From: Nitrosomonas communis
GTDB taxonomy: Bacteria; Pseudomonadota; Gammaproteobacteria; Burkholderiales; Nitrosomonadaceae
Assembly (NCBI RefSeq): GCF_024102715.1
Contig: NZ_JAGFJM010000049.1
Span: forward strand, 1-54,743
Length of the DNA: 54,743 bases
Reading direction: 5' to 3'
Shown: piece after piece, positions 8,368 to 18,032 of the stretch
How the letters are laid out: every line of letters begins with the position of its first letter
Numbering within the stretch: the first letter of the stretch is position 1
Notes under the pieces: generated by a model
What the model was told of the DNA's origin: nothing
Databases searched by the model: none
Seen by the model: the letters and a program-made list of their open reading frames with translations, nothing else
Position numbers and translations under genes: made by a program

Positions 8368-8925
8368 ATGACAAGTACCAAGCGAGCATCTTCAGCTCCG
8401 TCTAGCGAGATAACCGCCACACCGGCACCTTCAGCTTCAGCGAATGAGGCAAGCGTCGCGCCGCCTTCAATTCCGTCTGGCGAGACAAGCGCTACGCCAA
8501 CACCGGCAACTTTGCCAAGTACTGTTGCGCGATCCGATCTTTTTGCCACTATTGAAGATTGGCTCACCAATTTAGGTCAACGGATACATATAGGAGATAT
8601 TCCAGAAATGAAAGTCGATTTGTCTGAAAATGATACTGTTTACACCGTCCTTGCAGATATTCCCGGGGCAAATAAAGAAGATATCAAAGTTCAACTGGAA
8701 GGCAACCGTGTTTCCATCAGTGTCGATAAAAAGAAGGCGGCAGAACCAAAAGAGGGTGAAAGAGTCATTTCTCGCGAGCGTTCGCAAGAAGCAATCTCCC
8801 GTACATTCCGTCTGGACGAGGAAATCGATGAAAACAAGGCACAGGCTAAATATGAAAATGGCGTGCTGGAATTAATATTGCCGAAAAAACATGTGAAAAC
8901 GATCAAACAGATCGAGATCATGTAG
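8368..8925 (+). CDS. Small heat-shock protein, Hsp20/alpha-crystallin family
   Basis: A 185-residue holdase chaperone. Start ATG 8368 is fixed by AAGGAG seven bases upstream (8355-8360). Residues 1-60 are a low-complexity Ala/Ser/Pro/Thr-rich tail, unusual in length for bacterial Hsp20. The alpha-crystallin domain follows (about residues 80-175): MKVDLSENDTVYTVLADIPG, a FRLDEEID segment and the conserved YENGVLELILPKK. These proteins bind unfolding proteins in large oligomers without ATP. It lies 220 bases upstream of a GroEL-like gene on the same strand, suggesting a small stress locus, although a weak hairpin separates them. Confidence 0.92.
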   Translation: MTSTKRASSAPSSEITATPAPSASANEASVAPPSIPSGETSATPTPATLPSTVARSDLFATIEDWLTNLGQRIHIGDIPEMKVDLSENDTVYTVLADIPGANKEDIKVQLEGNRVSISVDKKKAAEPKEGERVISRERSQEAISRTFRLDEEIDENKAQAKYENGVLELILPKKHVKTIKQIEIM

Positions 8926-9064
8926 CAGCGAGGAAGTCTTGCCTATTCACAGCAGGGGCAGTTACTGCAGCTAAGGGTAGCATCATGCTGTGTCTAAGTC
9001 TGGGCACTGTGGCTACAGAGGCGAGAGGTGCCCCGCTTTAACTCGCTTTAGGGTCCGCTTTTAT

Positions 9065-9094
9065 CTATCTGCGATCTGTTTACAGATAGCCTTT
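9065..9094 (+). terminator. Weak hairpin between hsp20 and groEL-like gene
   Basis: CTATCTG (9065-9071) pairs with CAGATAG (9083-9089), followed by CCTTTTG. The seven-pair stem and short T tract make it a weak terminator or attenuator; it lies 50 bases before the groEL-like start. Confidence 0.35.
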
Positions 9095-9144
9095 TGAGTG
9101 AAGTAATCCGGGTAAGCTGAGAAACGATCGTCCAGGAGGTTCCA

Positions 9145-10748
9145 TTGCCGGCAAAGCAAATCCTGTTTCATGATGCGGTATACAGCAAGATTGCCTGCGG
9201 CATGAATATTCTAGCCGATGCAGTCAAGGTCACGCTCGGCCCGCGTGGCCGCAATGTTATTCTCGAACGTGCTGATGGTTCACCGCTGATCGCCAATTCT
9301 GGTGTAGTGGTGGCGAGGGAAATCGAGCTTGAGGATAAGTTTGAGAATATGGGTGCACTGATGGTGCGAGAAGTCGCCAGTAAGACATCCGCTACGGCAG
9401 GAGATGGCACGACTACCGCGACAATCCTGGCCCAGGCCATCGTGCGCGAAGGCATGAAGTTTGTCGCAGCAGGAATGAATCCGATGGATTTGAAGCGTGG
9501 TATCGACATAGCGGTGGCGGCTATCGTGGAGACGCTGGGAGCAGTATCCAGACCATGCATCACCCGCAAAGAAATTGCCCAGGTGGCTGCTATTTCTGCG
9601 AATGCCGATACGGCGGTAGGCGAAATCATTGCTGCAGCGATGGAGAAAGTAGGAAAGGAAGGGGTCATTACAGTCGAAGATGGCCAAGGGCTGGAAAATG
9701 AACTGGAGATTGTAGAGGGCATGCAGTTTGAGCGCGGTTACCTGTCTCCCTATTTCATCAACAAGCCGGAAAGACAAACAGTCGAACTGGATGATCCCTA
9801 TATCCTGCTGTGTGAAAAGAAAATCAGCAATATCCATGATTTGTTACCCTTGCTAGAGCAAGTTTCCCAGGCTAATCGGCCGTTACTGATCATTGCAGAG
9901 GATGTTGAGGGGGAAGCACTGGCAGCATTGGTGATCAATAATCTACGTGGCATTCTTAAAGCAATAGCCGTTAAAGCGCCAGAATTTGATGACCGGCGCA
10001 AGGCGATCCTGGAAGATATTGCGATTCTCACTGGTGGCGCTGTGATTACTGAAGCAAGCGGTCTTCTTCTGCAAAAGATTACCCTGCAAGCACTTGGCCA
10101 GGCGAAGCGCGTTGTAGTAGATAAGGAAAATACGATACTCATTGGCGGGGTTGGGGAGATTGAGAAGATCCAGAACCGTATCAAAGAAATCCATCAACAG
10201 ATTGAAGTACCTTCAAGTAATTACGACAAGCAAAAGTTACAGGAGCGTGCGGCCAGGCTCGCTGGGGTGTGGCGGTTATCAAGGTGGGCGCCGCGACCGA
10301 AACAGGGATGAAAGAGAAAAAAAGCCGGATCGAAGATGCTACGCGTGCCACGCGTGCCGCTGTGGAAGAGGGGATCGTACCAGGTGGCGGTGTCGCTTTA
10401 CTGCGCGCCAGAACGGCGATCGGTGTCCTGCAGGGTGATAATCATGAGCAGAATGCCGGTATCCAGATTGTCCTGCGGGCGTTAGAGGAACCTTTACGGC
10501 AAATTGTCATCAACGCGGGCGGTGAGCCATCCATCGTACTGGCCAATGTATTGAAAGAAAGCGGTAACTTTGGCTATAACGCAGCTTCCGCGGAGTATGG
10601 CGATCTGCTGGAAATGGGGGTGCTCGATCCCACGAAAGTGACACGCTCTGCCTTACAGAACGCAGCTTCGATTGCCGGTCTGATTCTGACGGCCGATGTC
10701 ATGATCGCTGGCCTGGCTGAGCCTGCTGAAGAAACACATGGGACATAA
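9145..10748 (+). pseudogene. groL: GroEL-like chaperonin, interrupted by a one-base frameshift
   Basis: 60-kDa chaperonin homologue. TTG 9145 is preceded by AGGAGGT (9134-9140), a very good ribosome site. GroEL motifs are clear: [12 protein letters not shown], the ATP loop [23 protein letters not shown] and [11 protein letters not shown]. Near 10270 the frame changes: the first part ends at 10311 in out-of-frame sequence after RAARLAG, and the family sequence ([18 protein letters not shown]) resumes in the next frame to stop at 10748. The total of 1604 bases is one short of a multiple of three, and the expected AGGVAVIKV would need one more base at the GGGG run at 10264-10267. No groES is adjacent and the C-terminus lacks the GGM repeats of the main GroEL, so this is a secondary copy. 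True mutation and sequencing error cannot be separated here. Confidence 0.88.
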
Positions 10749-10776
10749 GATGAATAAAACCAGGAGATTTGAGCGA

Positions 10777-10794
10777 TTGTCATAATTTTGTAAC
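10777..10794 (+). promoter_or_regulatory. Pho box upstream of pstS
   Basis: TTGTCAT-AATT-TTGTAAC: two 7-base repeats with a 4-base spacer, very close to the PhoB-binding consensus CTGTCAT-N4-CTGTCAT. It ends 79 bases before the pstS start and implies induction of the pst operon by phosphate starvation. Confidence 0.8.
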
Positions 10795-10873
10795 AAATGA
10801 GGCACATAGTATTTCAGGGTTAGCAATAGGGATATATAACATCATCTAATTGTTATCCTAAAGGAGGAAAGAA

Positions 10874-11923
10874 ATGTCCAGAAAATCATTTGTTTTGACC
10901 ATGGCGCTACTGACTGCCGCAATCCCATGTTTCGCGCAGGCCGCGCGTGATTATGTCAGTATTGTTGGCTCCTCCACGGTTTATCCTTTTGCCACGGTCG
11001 TGGCTGAAACTTTCGGTAAGACCAGCCGATTTAAAACGCCAAAAATTGAATCCACAGGTTCTGGCGGCGGTTTCAAGCTTTTTTGTGGCGGGATAGGGGT
11101 TGCGCATCCTGATATTACCAATTCTTCCCGTGCCATCAAAAAGTCAGAGATCGACGCCTGTGCTGCCAACGGAGTTACAGATATCATCGAAGTGAAAATT
11201 GGCTATGACGGCATTGTCATTGCCAATGCCAAAAAAGCTGAGCAATTGCAGTTTTCGCGAAAAGACCTGTTTTTAGCGCTGGCCAAGAATGTTCCCGATC
11301 CCAAGGGTAGCGAAAAATTGGTGCCCAATCCCTTTAAGACCTGGAAAGAGGTCAACTCCGATTTGCCGAATACTGCCATTGAAGTGCTCGGCCCGCCACC
11401 CACCTCAGGCACCCGTGATGCTTTTGTCGAGCTTGCCATGGAAGGAGGTTGTAAAAAGTTTGATTGGATCGCAGCAAAAGAAAAAGAGGATGAAAAGCAG
11501 TACAAGTCAATTTGCCATGCAATTCGTGAAGATGGCGCTTATGTTGAGGCAGGTGAAAACGATAACCTGATTGTACAGAAGCTGGAAGCAAATCCAAATG
11601 CAGTAGGTATTTTTGGCTATAGCTTCCTGGATCAGAATACTGACAAGGTGCAGGGTCTAATGATTGACGGGGTTGCACCATCGTTTGAAGCGATTGCAGA
11701 TAATAGCTATCCCATTTCCCGCCCACTGTTTTTTTATGTGAAGAAAGCGCACGTCGGTATGATTCCAGGAATCAAGGAATACTTGCACGAGTTTGTCAGT
11801 GAAAAAGCCTGGGGCGAGGAGGGCTATCTGTCAGACAGAGGGTTGATTCCTATGCCAGTGGCTGAACGTACTGCCGTCGCTCAGGATGTTAAAACCCTAC
11901 GGGTAAATGTAAGCCGTCATTAA
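10874..11923 (+). CDS. pstS: Phosphate ABC transporter substrate-binding protein PstS
   Basis: A 349-residue periplasmic phosphate-binding protein. AAAGGAGGAAAG lies just before ATG 10874. A signal peptide (MSRKSFVLTMALLTAAIPCF, cleavage near AQA) precedes the mature start ARDYVSIVGSSTVYPF. Family phosphate-loop segments are GSSTVYPFA, STGSGGGFKLFC and GPPPTSGTRDAF. It resembles the long PstS class with PDITNSSRAIK. First gene of the pst operon, behind a Pho box; a stem-loop separates it from pstC, which commonly allows more PstS than membrane subunits. Confidence 0.95.
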   Translation: MSRKSFVLTMALLTAAIPCFAQAARDYVSIVGSSTVYPFATVVAETFGKTSRFKTPKIESTGSGGGFKLFCGGIGVAHPDITNSSRAIKKSEIDACAANGVTDIIEVKIGYDGIVIANAKKAEQLQFSRKDLFLALAKNVPDPKGSEKLVPNPFKTWKEVNSDLPNTAIEVLGPPPTSGTRDAFVELAMEGGCKKFDWIAAKEKEDEKQYKSICHAIREDGAYVEAGENDNLIVQKLEANPNAVGIFGYSFLDQNTDKVQGLMIDGVAPSFEAIADNSYPISRPLFFYVKKAHVGMIPGIKEYLHEFVSEKAWGEEGYLSDRGLIPMPVAERTAVAQDVKTLRVNVSRH

Positions 11924-11930
11924 CCGGTTG

Positions 11931-11966
11931 AAAAAGTGGCGCAGTGCAAGCCACACCGCCCTTTTT
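11931..11966 (+). terminator. Stem-loop between pstS and pstC
   Basis: AAAAAG-T-GGCG (11931-11941) can pair with CGCC-CTTTTT (11957-11966); an alternative inner stem is GTGGC (11936-11940) with GCCAC (11950-11954). It probably acts as a partial terminator or mRNA-stabilising hairpin. Confidence 0.55.
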
Positions 11967-11979
11967 GAGTTAAATTGTT

Positions 11980-13362
11980 ATGCATACATTCACCTTTGTT
12001 TTGATTTTACTAATGCTGATGGTGGCCAGTTTCTTCTTTGGCCGCCGGCGGGCAGTGACAGTTTCCAAGGGTGATGTTCGCTCCCTCAACTCCTTGCCCG
12101 GTTACTATGGCTACTACACTGCGCTGTGGTGCGGGATTCCGGCGCTGCTTATTTTTACTTTCTGGCAGTTTTCTGAATCGGCAGTGATCACCAATCTGGT
12201 CATTGCGGGCCTGCCGGAAGAAGTCACGTTACTGTCAAAACAGCAATTAAACCTTGTCATCAACGAAATTCGCAATCTGGTAAGTGACAATATTGTGGCA
12301 AGTACGATATCGCCAGAAATAGCAGCAGCAGCCGAGCGCTATCGTGAAATGCAGGCGATCAGCAAGATGGCATTATTTGCAGTCATGATGGCGCTTGGCG
12401 TGGGTGGCGCTACCTATGCATTATCCCGCATTCATCAGCAACATAAAGCACGCAACAAGGTTGAGAATACGATTCTGATTTTTCTGATAGCCTGTTCTAC
12501 CATCGCGATATTTACCACCTTGGGTATTGTGCTGTCAGTTTTATTTGAGGCGATACTTTTTTTCCAGGCGGTGCCTGTCACAGACTTTCTGTTTGGATTG
12601 GAGTGGAGTCCTCAAACCGCCATACGGCCCGGCCAGGTGGGCGCATCGGGTGCATTTGGCGCTGTCCCTTTGTTCACCGGCACCATGCTGGTATCAGCCA
12701 TTGCCATGGTAGTCGCGGTGCCCATTGGGCTGATGTCGGCTATCTATTTAGCTGAGTATGCCTCACCAGGCATGCGTGCCTTGAGTAAACCCATGCTTGA
12801 AGTGCTTGCAGGTATTCCCACGGTGGTATATGGATTTTTCGCAGCATTGACCGTTGCGCCCTTTTTCCGAGGATGGGGTGAGTCACTGGGGCTGGCTATT
12901 TCATCTGAAAGCGCATTGGCGGCAGGGGTCGTGATGGGAATCATGATTATTCCGTTTGTCTCGTCACTTTCTGATGATGTGATTTATGCGGTACCACAAT
13001 CATTGCGTGACGGCGCTTATAGTCTGGGGGCAACGCAATCTGAAACGATCAGAAAAGTCGTGATACCAGCAGCACTTCCTGGCATTGTGGCGGGCATTCT
13101 GCTGGCGGTGTCACGTGCTATTGGCGAGACCATGATTGTGGTGATGGCAGCAGGCCTGGCAGCGAATTTGACCGCTAATCCATTAGAGTCTGTTACCACA
13201 GTGACTGTCCAGATCGTCACTTTGCTGGTGGGCGACCAGGAGTTTGATAGTCCGAAAACGCTGGCGGCTTTTGCTTTAGGGCTGGTACTTTTTGTGGTAA
13301 CGCTGGTCCTCAATGTCATCGCATTATATGTCGTGAGAAAATATCGTGAGCAATATGAATGA
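11980..13362 (+). CDS. pstC: Phosphate ABC transporter permease PstC (long form)
   Basis: A 460-residue inner-membrane permease, longer than the about 320-residue E. coli PstC. The extra N-terminal part (residues 1 to about 175) holds a first helix, a helix near residue 45, a periplasmic stretch rich in Glu/Gln/Ala and a helix near 130. The permease core follows with TPFSFLFG-like DFLFGLEWSPQ, VAVPIGLMSAIYLAEYASP, EVLAGIPTVVYGFFA and the ABC-coupling loop SLGATQSETIRKVVIPAALP. The last 17 bases overlap pstA. It forms the channel with PstA. Confidence 0.93.
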   Translation: MHTFTFVLILLMLMVASFFFGRRRAVTVSKGDVRSLNSLPGYYGYYTALWCGIPALLIFTFWQFSESAVITNLVIAGLPEEVTLLSKQQLNLVINEIRNLVSDNIVASTISPEIAAAAERYREMQAISKMALFAVMMALGVGGATYALSRIHQQHKARNKVENTILIFLIACSTIAIFTTLGIVLSVLFEAILFFQAVPVTDFLFGLEWSPQTAIRPGQVGASGAFGAVPLFTGTMLVSAIAMVVAVPIGLMSAIYLAEYASPGMRALSKPMLEVLAGIPTVVYGFFAALTVAPFFRGWGESLGLAISSESALAAGVVMGIMIIPFVSSLSDDVIYAVPQSLRDGAYSLGATQSETIRKVVIPAALPGIVAGILLAVSRAIGETMIVVMAAGLAANLTANPLESVTTVTVQIVTLLVGDQEFDSPKTLAAFALGLVLFVVTLVLNVIALYVVRKYREQYE

Positions 13363-14653
13363 ATTAGTCCCGCCAAAACCGAAAACAATCGATCTGGTCA
13401 ACGCCAGCCTGGCTAAGCGGCGCGCATCTGAAAGGTTGTTCCGCGGCATCGGCCTGATATCCATCATGATGGCCCTGATGTTTCTTTTTATGCTGTTCTA
13501 CAGCATCGTGTCCAAAGGCTACACTGCTTTTCGGCAAACCCACATTCAACTGGAAGTCAATTTTGATCAGCAGCTGCTGGATCCGGCAGCAACACGCCAC
13601 CATGACGTGCTTTCCTCTGCTGACTATAGCAGTCTGGTCAAAGCAAGCTTGAGCAAGCTATTTCCTGATGTAACCAGTCGTAACGAAAAGCGTCAGCTTC
13701 ATGGTCTTGTCAGTGCGGGTGCTGCCTATCAGTTGCGGGATATGGTCATGGCGGACCCTGCCTTGCTTGGCCAAACCCTGCAGCTATGGGTACCGGCGGA
13801 TGATGACGTGGATATGCTGATTAAAGGGCATATTGATCGAGATGGGCCAGAGACCGAACGCCGCCTGCGTGATGTGCAGATTGCATGGCTTGATCAATTG
13901 GCAGCCCAGGAAAAACTGTCACTTAAGTTCAATATGTTATTTTTCGCCAATGGCGATTCACGCGAACCGGAGCTTGCTGGCATATGGGGCGCGTTGATGG
14001 GATCGATCTATACCTTGCTGGTAACTTTGCTGTTATCGTTTCCGATGGGTGTCGCCACTGCTGTCTATCTGGAAGAGTTTGCTCCCAAAAGCAAGTGGGT
14101 GGATTTGATCGAGGTTAATATCAACAATCTGGCTGCAGTGCCATCCATTATTTTTGGACTCCTTGGTCTGGCAGTATTTATCAACTTCATGAGTTTTCCG
14201 CGTTCGGCCCCGCTGGTTGGCGGATTGGTGCTTGCCTTTATGACATTGCCTACGATCATTATCGCCAGCCGTGGCGCCCTGAAGTCCGTGCCGCCTTCCA
14301 TACGGGAGGCGGCGCTCGGTGTGGGTGCATCAAAAATGCAAACAGTTTATTTTCATGTACTGCCGCTTGCTACTCCCGGCATGCTTACGGGTACGATCAT
14401 TGGTATGGCGCGTGCGCTCGGCGAGACAGCACCCTTGTTGATGATTGGCATGGTGGCTTTTATCGTTGATATTCCATCAGATATATTTGATCCTGCCACG
14501 GCGTTGCCGGTACAAATTTATTTGTGGGCAGATAGCCCGGAACGTGCGTTTGTCGAGCGTACCTCGGCAGCGATTATTGTGTTGCTAGGATTTCTTTTTG
14601 TCATGAATGCGCTGGCGATCATCCTGCGCAAGAAATTTGAACGGCGGTGGTAA
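13346..14653 (+). CDS. pstA: Phosphate ABC transporter permease PstA (long form)
   Basis: A 435-residue permease, again longer than E. coli PstA (about 296). A cytoplasmic N-terminus and first helix ([20 protein letters not shown]) are followed by a periplasmic insert of about 150 residues, then the core with [37 protein letters not shown] and the coupling loop [20 protein letters not shown]. The frame opens at GTG 13346, overlapping pstC by 17 bases; ATG 13355 is an equally possible start. Ends 22 bases before pstB. Confidence 0.92.
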   Translation: MSNMNELVPPKPKTIDLVNASLAKRRASERLFRGIGLISIMMALMFLFMLFYSIVSKGYTAFRQTHIQLEVNFDQQLLDPAATRHHDVLSSADYSSLVKASLSKLFPDVTSRNEKRQLHGLVSAGAAYQLRDMVMADPALLGQTLQLWVPADDDVDMLIKGHIDRDGPETERRLRDVQIAWLDQLAAQEKLSLKFNMLFFANGDSREPELAGIWGALMGSIYTLLVTLLLSFPMGVATAVYLEEFAPKSKWVDLIEVNINNLAAVPSIIFGLLGLAVFINFMSFPRSAPLVGGLVLAFMTLPTIIIASRGALKSVPPSIREAALGVGASKMQTVYFHVLPLATPGMLTGTIIGMARALGETAPLLMIGMVAFIVDIPSDIFDPATALPVQIYLWADSPERAFVERTSAAIIVLLGFLFVMNALAIILRKKFERRW

Positions 14654-14675
14654 ATTATTCAGGAAAGGATGGTTG

Positions 14676-15575
14676 ATGGCTAATACCGTTAATATGAGTC
14701 AATATAATGAGCAGGCCGAGCGTCGCAAACAAGAGCGCAGAAAACAAGGCAAAATGCGGCTGTCAACAGCTACAGTTACGCGTGACAATAGAGAAACGAT
14801 TGGAAATGTCACTGTTCCTGACTACCGGATACGCTGTACCGATATCAACGTGTTTTATGGCGACAAGCATGCTATCAGGAACATTACGCTCGACATTGGG
14901 CGCCATGAGATCATTGCCATGATTGGCCCCTCCGGCTGTGGAAAATCTACTTTCCTGCGTTGCTTGAATCGAATGAATGACACCATAGAAAATTGTCGTG
15001 TGACTGGCAAAATCATGATGGATAACCAGGATATCAATGACAAGTCAATTGATGTGGTGCCGTTGCGCGCCAAGGTGGGAATGGTGTTTCAGAAGCCCAA
15101 TCCTTTTCCGAAATCAGTGTATGAAAACATTGCTTTCGGGCCACGTATTCATGGTCTTGCCAAAGACAAAGTCGAGCTGGATGAAATCGTGGTGACAAGC
15201 CTGAAAAGAGCAGGACTTTGGGAAGAAGTTAAGGATCGGCTTGATCAGCCAGGAACAAGCCTGTCCGGCGGACAGCAGCAGCGTTTGTGTATCGCGCGCA
15301 CGATCGCAGTCAACCCCGAAGTGATTTTGATGGATGAGCCTTGCTCTGCGCTTGACCCCATCGCGACGACCAAGATCGAGGAGCTGATGGATCAACTGTG
15401 TGCCGATTATTCGATCGTGATCGTAACGCATTCCATGCAGCAGGCGGCGCGTGTATCGCATCGTACCGCGTATTTTCATCTTGGTGATTTAATCGAGGTC
15501 GGCGCTACCGAGCAGATTTTCACCAAGCCTGTGCATCAGCTGACTGAAGATTATATTACGGGCCGTTTTGGTTAA
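14676..15575 (+). CDS. pstB: Phosphate ABC transporter ATP-binding protein PstB
   Basis: A 299-residue ATPase powering phosphate import. I chose ATG 14676, after AGGAAAGGATGG, rather than the upstream open frame that overlaps pstA. About 45 extra polar residues precede the ABC domain. Walker A is GPSGCGKST, the PstB-typical RCLNRMND follows, the Q-loop is [18 protein letters not shown], the signature [13 protein letters not shown] and Walker [14 protein letters not shown], with the switch His in VTHSM. Fourth gene of the operon, followed by phoU 26 bases later. Confidence 0.95.
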   Translation: MANTVNMSQYNEQAERRKQERRKQGKMRLSTATVTRDNRETIGNVTVPDYRIRCTDINVFYGDKHAIRNITLDIGRHEIIAMIGPSGCGKSTFLRCLNRMNDTIENCRVTGKIMMDNQDINDKSIDVVPLRAKVGMVFQKPNPFPKSVYENIAFGPRIHGLAKDKVELDEIVVTSLKRAGLWEEVKDRLDQPGTSLSGGQQQRLCIARTIAVNPEVILMDEPCSALDPIATTKIEELMDQLCADYSIVIVTHSMQQAARVSHRTAYFHLGDLIEVGATEQIFTKPVHQLTEDYITGRFG

Positions 15576-15601
15576 ACCCATAAAGCAAGGAGGAAAAAAA
15601 T

Positions 15602-16303
15602 ATGTCAACTCGACTTGAGGGTCATACCTTCCGGCGGTTTGATGGCGAGTTATATCACCTTCACACCGAAATACTTCAAATGGCTGGACTTGTTTATGAG
15701 CAGGTGCAAATGGCGCTTGAATCTTTTCAACAACAGAAATTGGATAGCATTCGTGTGATAAATGAAAGAGAGGCGCAGGTAGATGCTTTGGAGAAAAGCA
15801 TCGATAGTGTCATCACTGAAGTATTGGCAAAACGTGGTCCAGTCGCCCGCGATCTGCGCACCATTATGGCATTTTCAAAAGCAGTCACCGATCTTGAACG
15901 TTTGGGTGATGAGGCCGCTAAAATAGCCTATATCGCTGCCACCATGTATAACAATGATGGCAATAATCCAAGTAATTACTTGCTGCGCGATGTCGGCATA
16001 ATGGGCAAGCTTGCCTGTGTCTTGCTAAAAGAAGCGATTGAAATTCTGGATATGCTTGATCTGGAGAGAGCTGAAAAATTGTTAAATAGCCATGATGATA
16101 TTGAAGAAGAGTTCCAGGCAGGTTTACGCAGATTGGCTACTTATGTGCTTGAAGACGCACGAAACGTTGGCCACATCATTAATGTTGTGCTGGCCATGAA
16201 ATCACTAGTGCGTATTGGTGAACACGCGCGCAACCTGGTGGAATATGTCGTGTATATGGTTAGCGGCGAGGATATTCGGCATACTGAGAGTGTGCAGGCC
16301 TGA
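15602..16303 (+). CDS. phoU: Phosphate-specific transport regulator PhoU
   Basis: A 233-residue all-helical protein that links PstSCAB to Pho signalling and represses the regulon when phosphate is ample. AAGGAGG lies just before ATG 15602. Two PhoU repeats are visible with the acidic metal-site signatures KAVTDLERLGDEAAKIA (about residues 97-113) and SLVRIGEHARNLVEYVVYM near the C-terminus. Last gene of the pst operon. The sensor pair phoR/phoB is not in the window. Confidence 0.94.
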   Translation: MSTRLEGHTFRRFDGELYHLHTEILQMAGLVYEQVQMALESFQQQKLDSIRVINEREAQVDALEKSIDSVITEVLAKRGPVARDLRTIMAFSKAVTDLERLGDEAAKIAYIAATMYNNDGNNPSNYLLRDVGIMGKLACVLLKEAIEILDMLDLERAEKLLNSHDDIEEEFQAGLRRLATYVLEDARNVGHIINVVLAMKSLVRIGEHARNLVEYVVYMVSGEDIRHTESVQA

Positions 16304-16403
16304 TTTTTCACAAGTTTGAACTGTGTGAGGCTTTCGATGAATTGTTGAAGCGCTCTACGCGCAGTACGACGGAATGTAGAGACAATTTACCTAATAAAGG
16401 GGT

Positions 16404-17710
16404 TTAGGATGAAACATTCAGGCTAGGATGACGGGAAATCTGGACACGTTGTATCAGAAAGAGCAAGGACATCGATATTGAATAACCGCAAGCGGCACCG
16501 ACCAGACCCATGTGATAACTCAATACTGTGGTGAAGATCAGGTTCAGGATCATCGCACACATTGTTGTTACGAAAACATTATGCGTCCTTTTCATAAACT
16601 GCAGATAATAGGGTGCATCTGAGAACATGGCGCTGATTGAGGCGCCTGCAGCAAGGATACAAAGTGCAAAGTAACCATCAGGAAAATGGGGACCGAACCA
16701 TGCAAGAACCTCTTGTCCGAAAACTGCGATACTACAGAAAAACAAGCCTGCCAGGCCCCCGACGACGACCAGTCGATGCTGCATGAGATGATGCATTGAT
16801 GCAGCATCCCTGCGCTCCATAAACAGTGACATCAAGGGTAGATACAATCGGTTGACTGTGTTTGCAAATAATACAATAAGTGTCCCGGTCTGGGCCACAA
16901 CGGCGTAAATTCCTACTACCGCTTCAGATGGATAAAGGAATTTGAGAAGGATTACACCGGAGCTCGCCATCATGGTGAGCATCCAGCTGTTCATCATCAG
17001 TGGGGCGGAGTGACTGATCCATTCCCGCTTGAGATATAAAGGTTGGGCCAGCCATACCCCCTGCGGTGTAGAGATGCGCATGAACCGGTAGATTGCAATC
17101 AAACCCCCTATCCAGCGACTCCATAGACCAGGCTCACGCTGACGGCTGTCATCGGCAACTCGAACGCATAGAGCAGAATCACGAAAACGAAGAAACAGGC
17201 TGGAACTTGGAAGCGATAGATAACGACGGCTTCGATCGGGGCGTTGTTGGCTATGACAATCTCAATCAGGAACAGAACGATTACTATAAATGGCAGGAAA
17301 GAGACCATCACTACGATCGGGATATGACTTTCGCCAAGTCGATTCAAAAATACTAATTCGAGTATAACGTCCAGCACCACGACCAACAGAACACTGAAGA
17401 TAAATATCACGGTCAGTGAAAACCGCAAGAAACCACGCGTGTGAGACCAATCGCCATGATCGCGATAGACCGGAATGCAATGTAACGCATACTTCTCTAG
17501 ACCGAGTGTAGCAACTGTCGCCAAGACGGTGACTACGGATATCGCCACGCTGTAATCGTCGAAATCGGGGACGGTAAGATTACGAGCCAGGACGATGTTG
17601 GTCACGTAAAACCACAGGAAGTTTGCAAGGGCCAAAGCACAGAGTAGAAGCGCCCGGAAATAGTCTGCTCTTGAGAGCGCTTGAACTTCGATATATTGTC
17701 GTTTCGTCAT
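16404..17710 (-). pseudogene. Wzx/oligosaccharide flippase-like membrane protein, split by a frameshift
   Basis: Two adjacent minus-strand frames make one protein. The first (17710 to 17108, 200 residues, ATG start MTKRQYIEVQALSRADYF) ends in VYGVAG-stop; the second (from about 17117 to 16404) continues with GGLIAIYRFMRISTP. The total of 1307 bases is one short of a multiple of three, and the break lies by a GGGGG run at 17104-17108, so a single-base loss is the simplest reading. The combined product of about 435 residues has a dozen hydrophobic helices and the pattern of polysaccharide biosynthesis exporters (for example NIVLARNLTVPDFDDYSVAI near the start). No glycosyltransferases are nearby, so it is an orphan. 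Sequencing error remains possible. Confidence 0.7.
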
Positions 17711-18032
17711 TGGCTCGAGTGAAATAGAATTAGCAGCGATAGGCCCTTTTCATCAGAATTGAAAGGTTTCACTACTGTTGGACGTCTCTGAGGTCGACTT
17801 AGCAAGAGAATCATTCATGGCCAGTCTCGTTTAGGCTTCGTCGAAGCATTATTGGCGTGGTTTACCTTGTATTAATTGGTTAAGCGAGCTTTATCCGCTT
17901 TACAAAAAAATCGGGTAGAAACAAGCATCAAGCATCGATCGGCGTATTTTACTAATCAGGCAGAAGGCTTGGCCTGTAGCGCCTAAGAGCTGACTGTATT
18001 CCGCCCCATCTCGCCTTTTAAGCTAAGGAGTT
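17711..18032. other. Intergenic region between porin and flippase-like gene
   Basis: About 320 bases. I see no gene, RNA or repeat here. Both neighbours read leftwards, so it holds the 3' region of the porin transcript and the promoter of the flippase remnant. No clear terminator hairpin was recognised. Confidence 0.4.
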
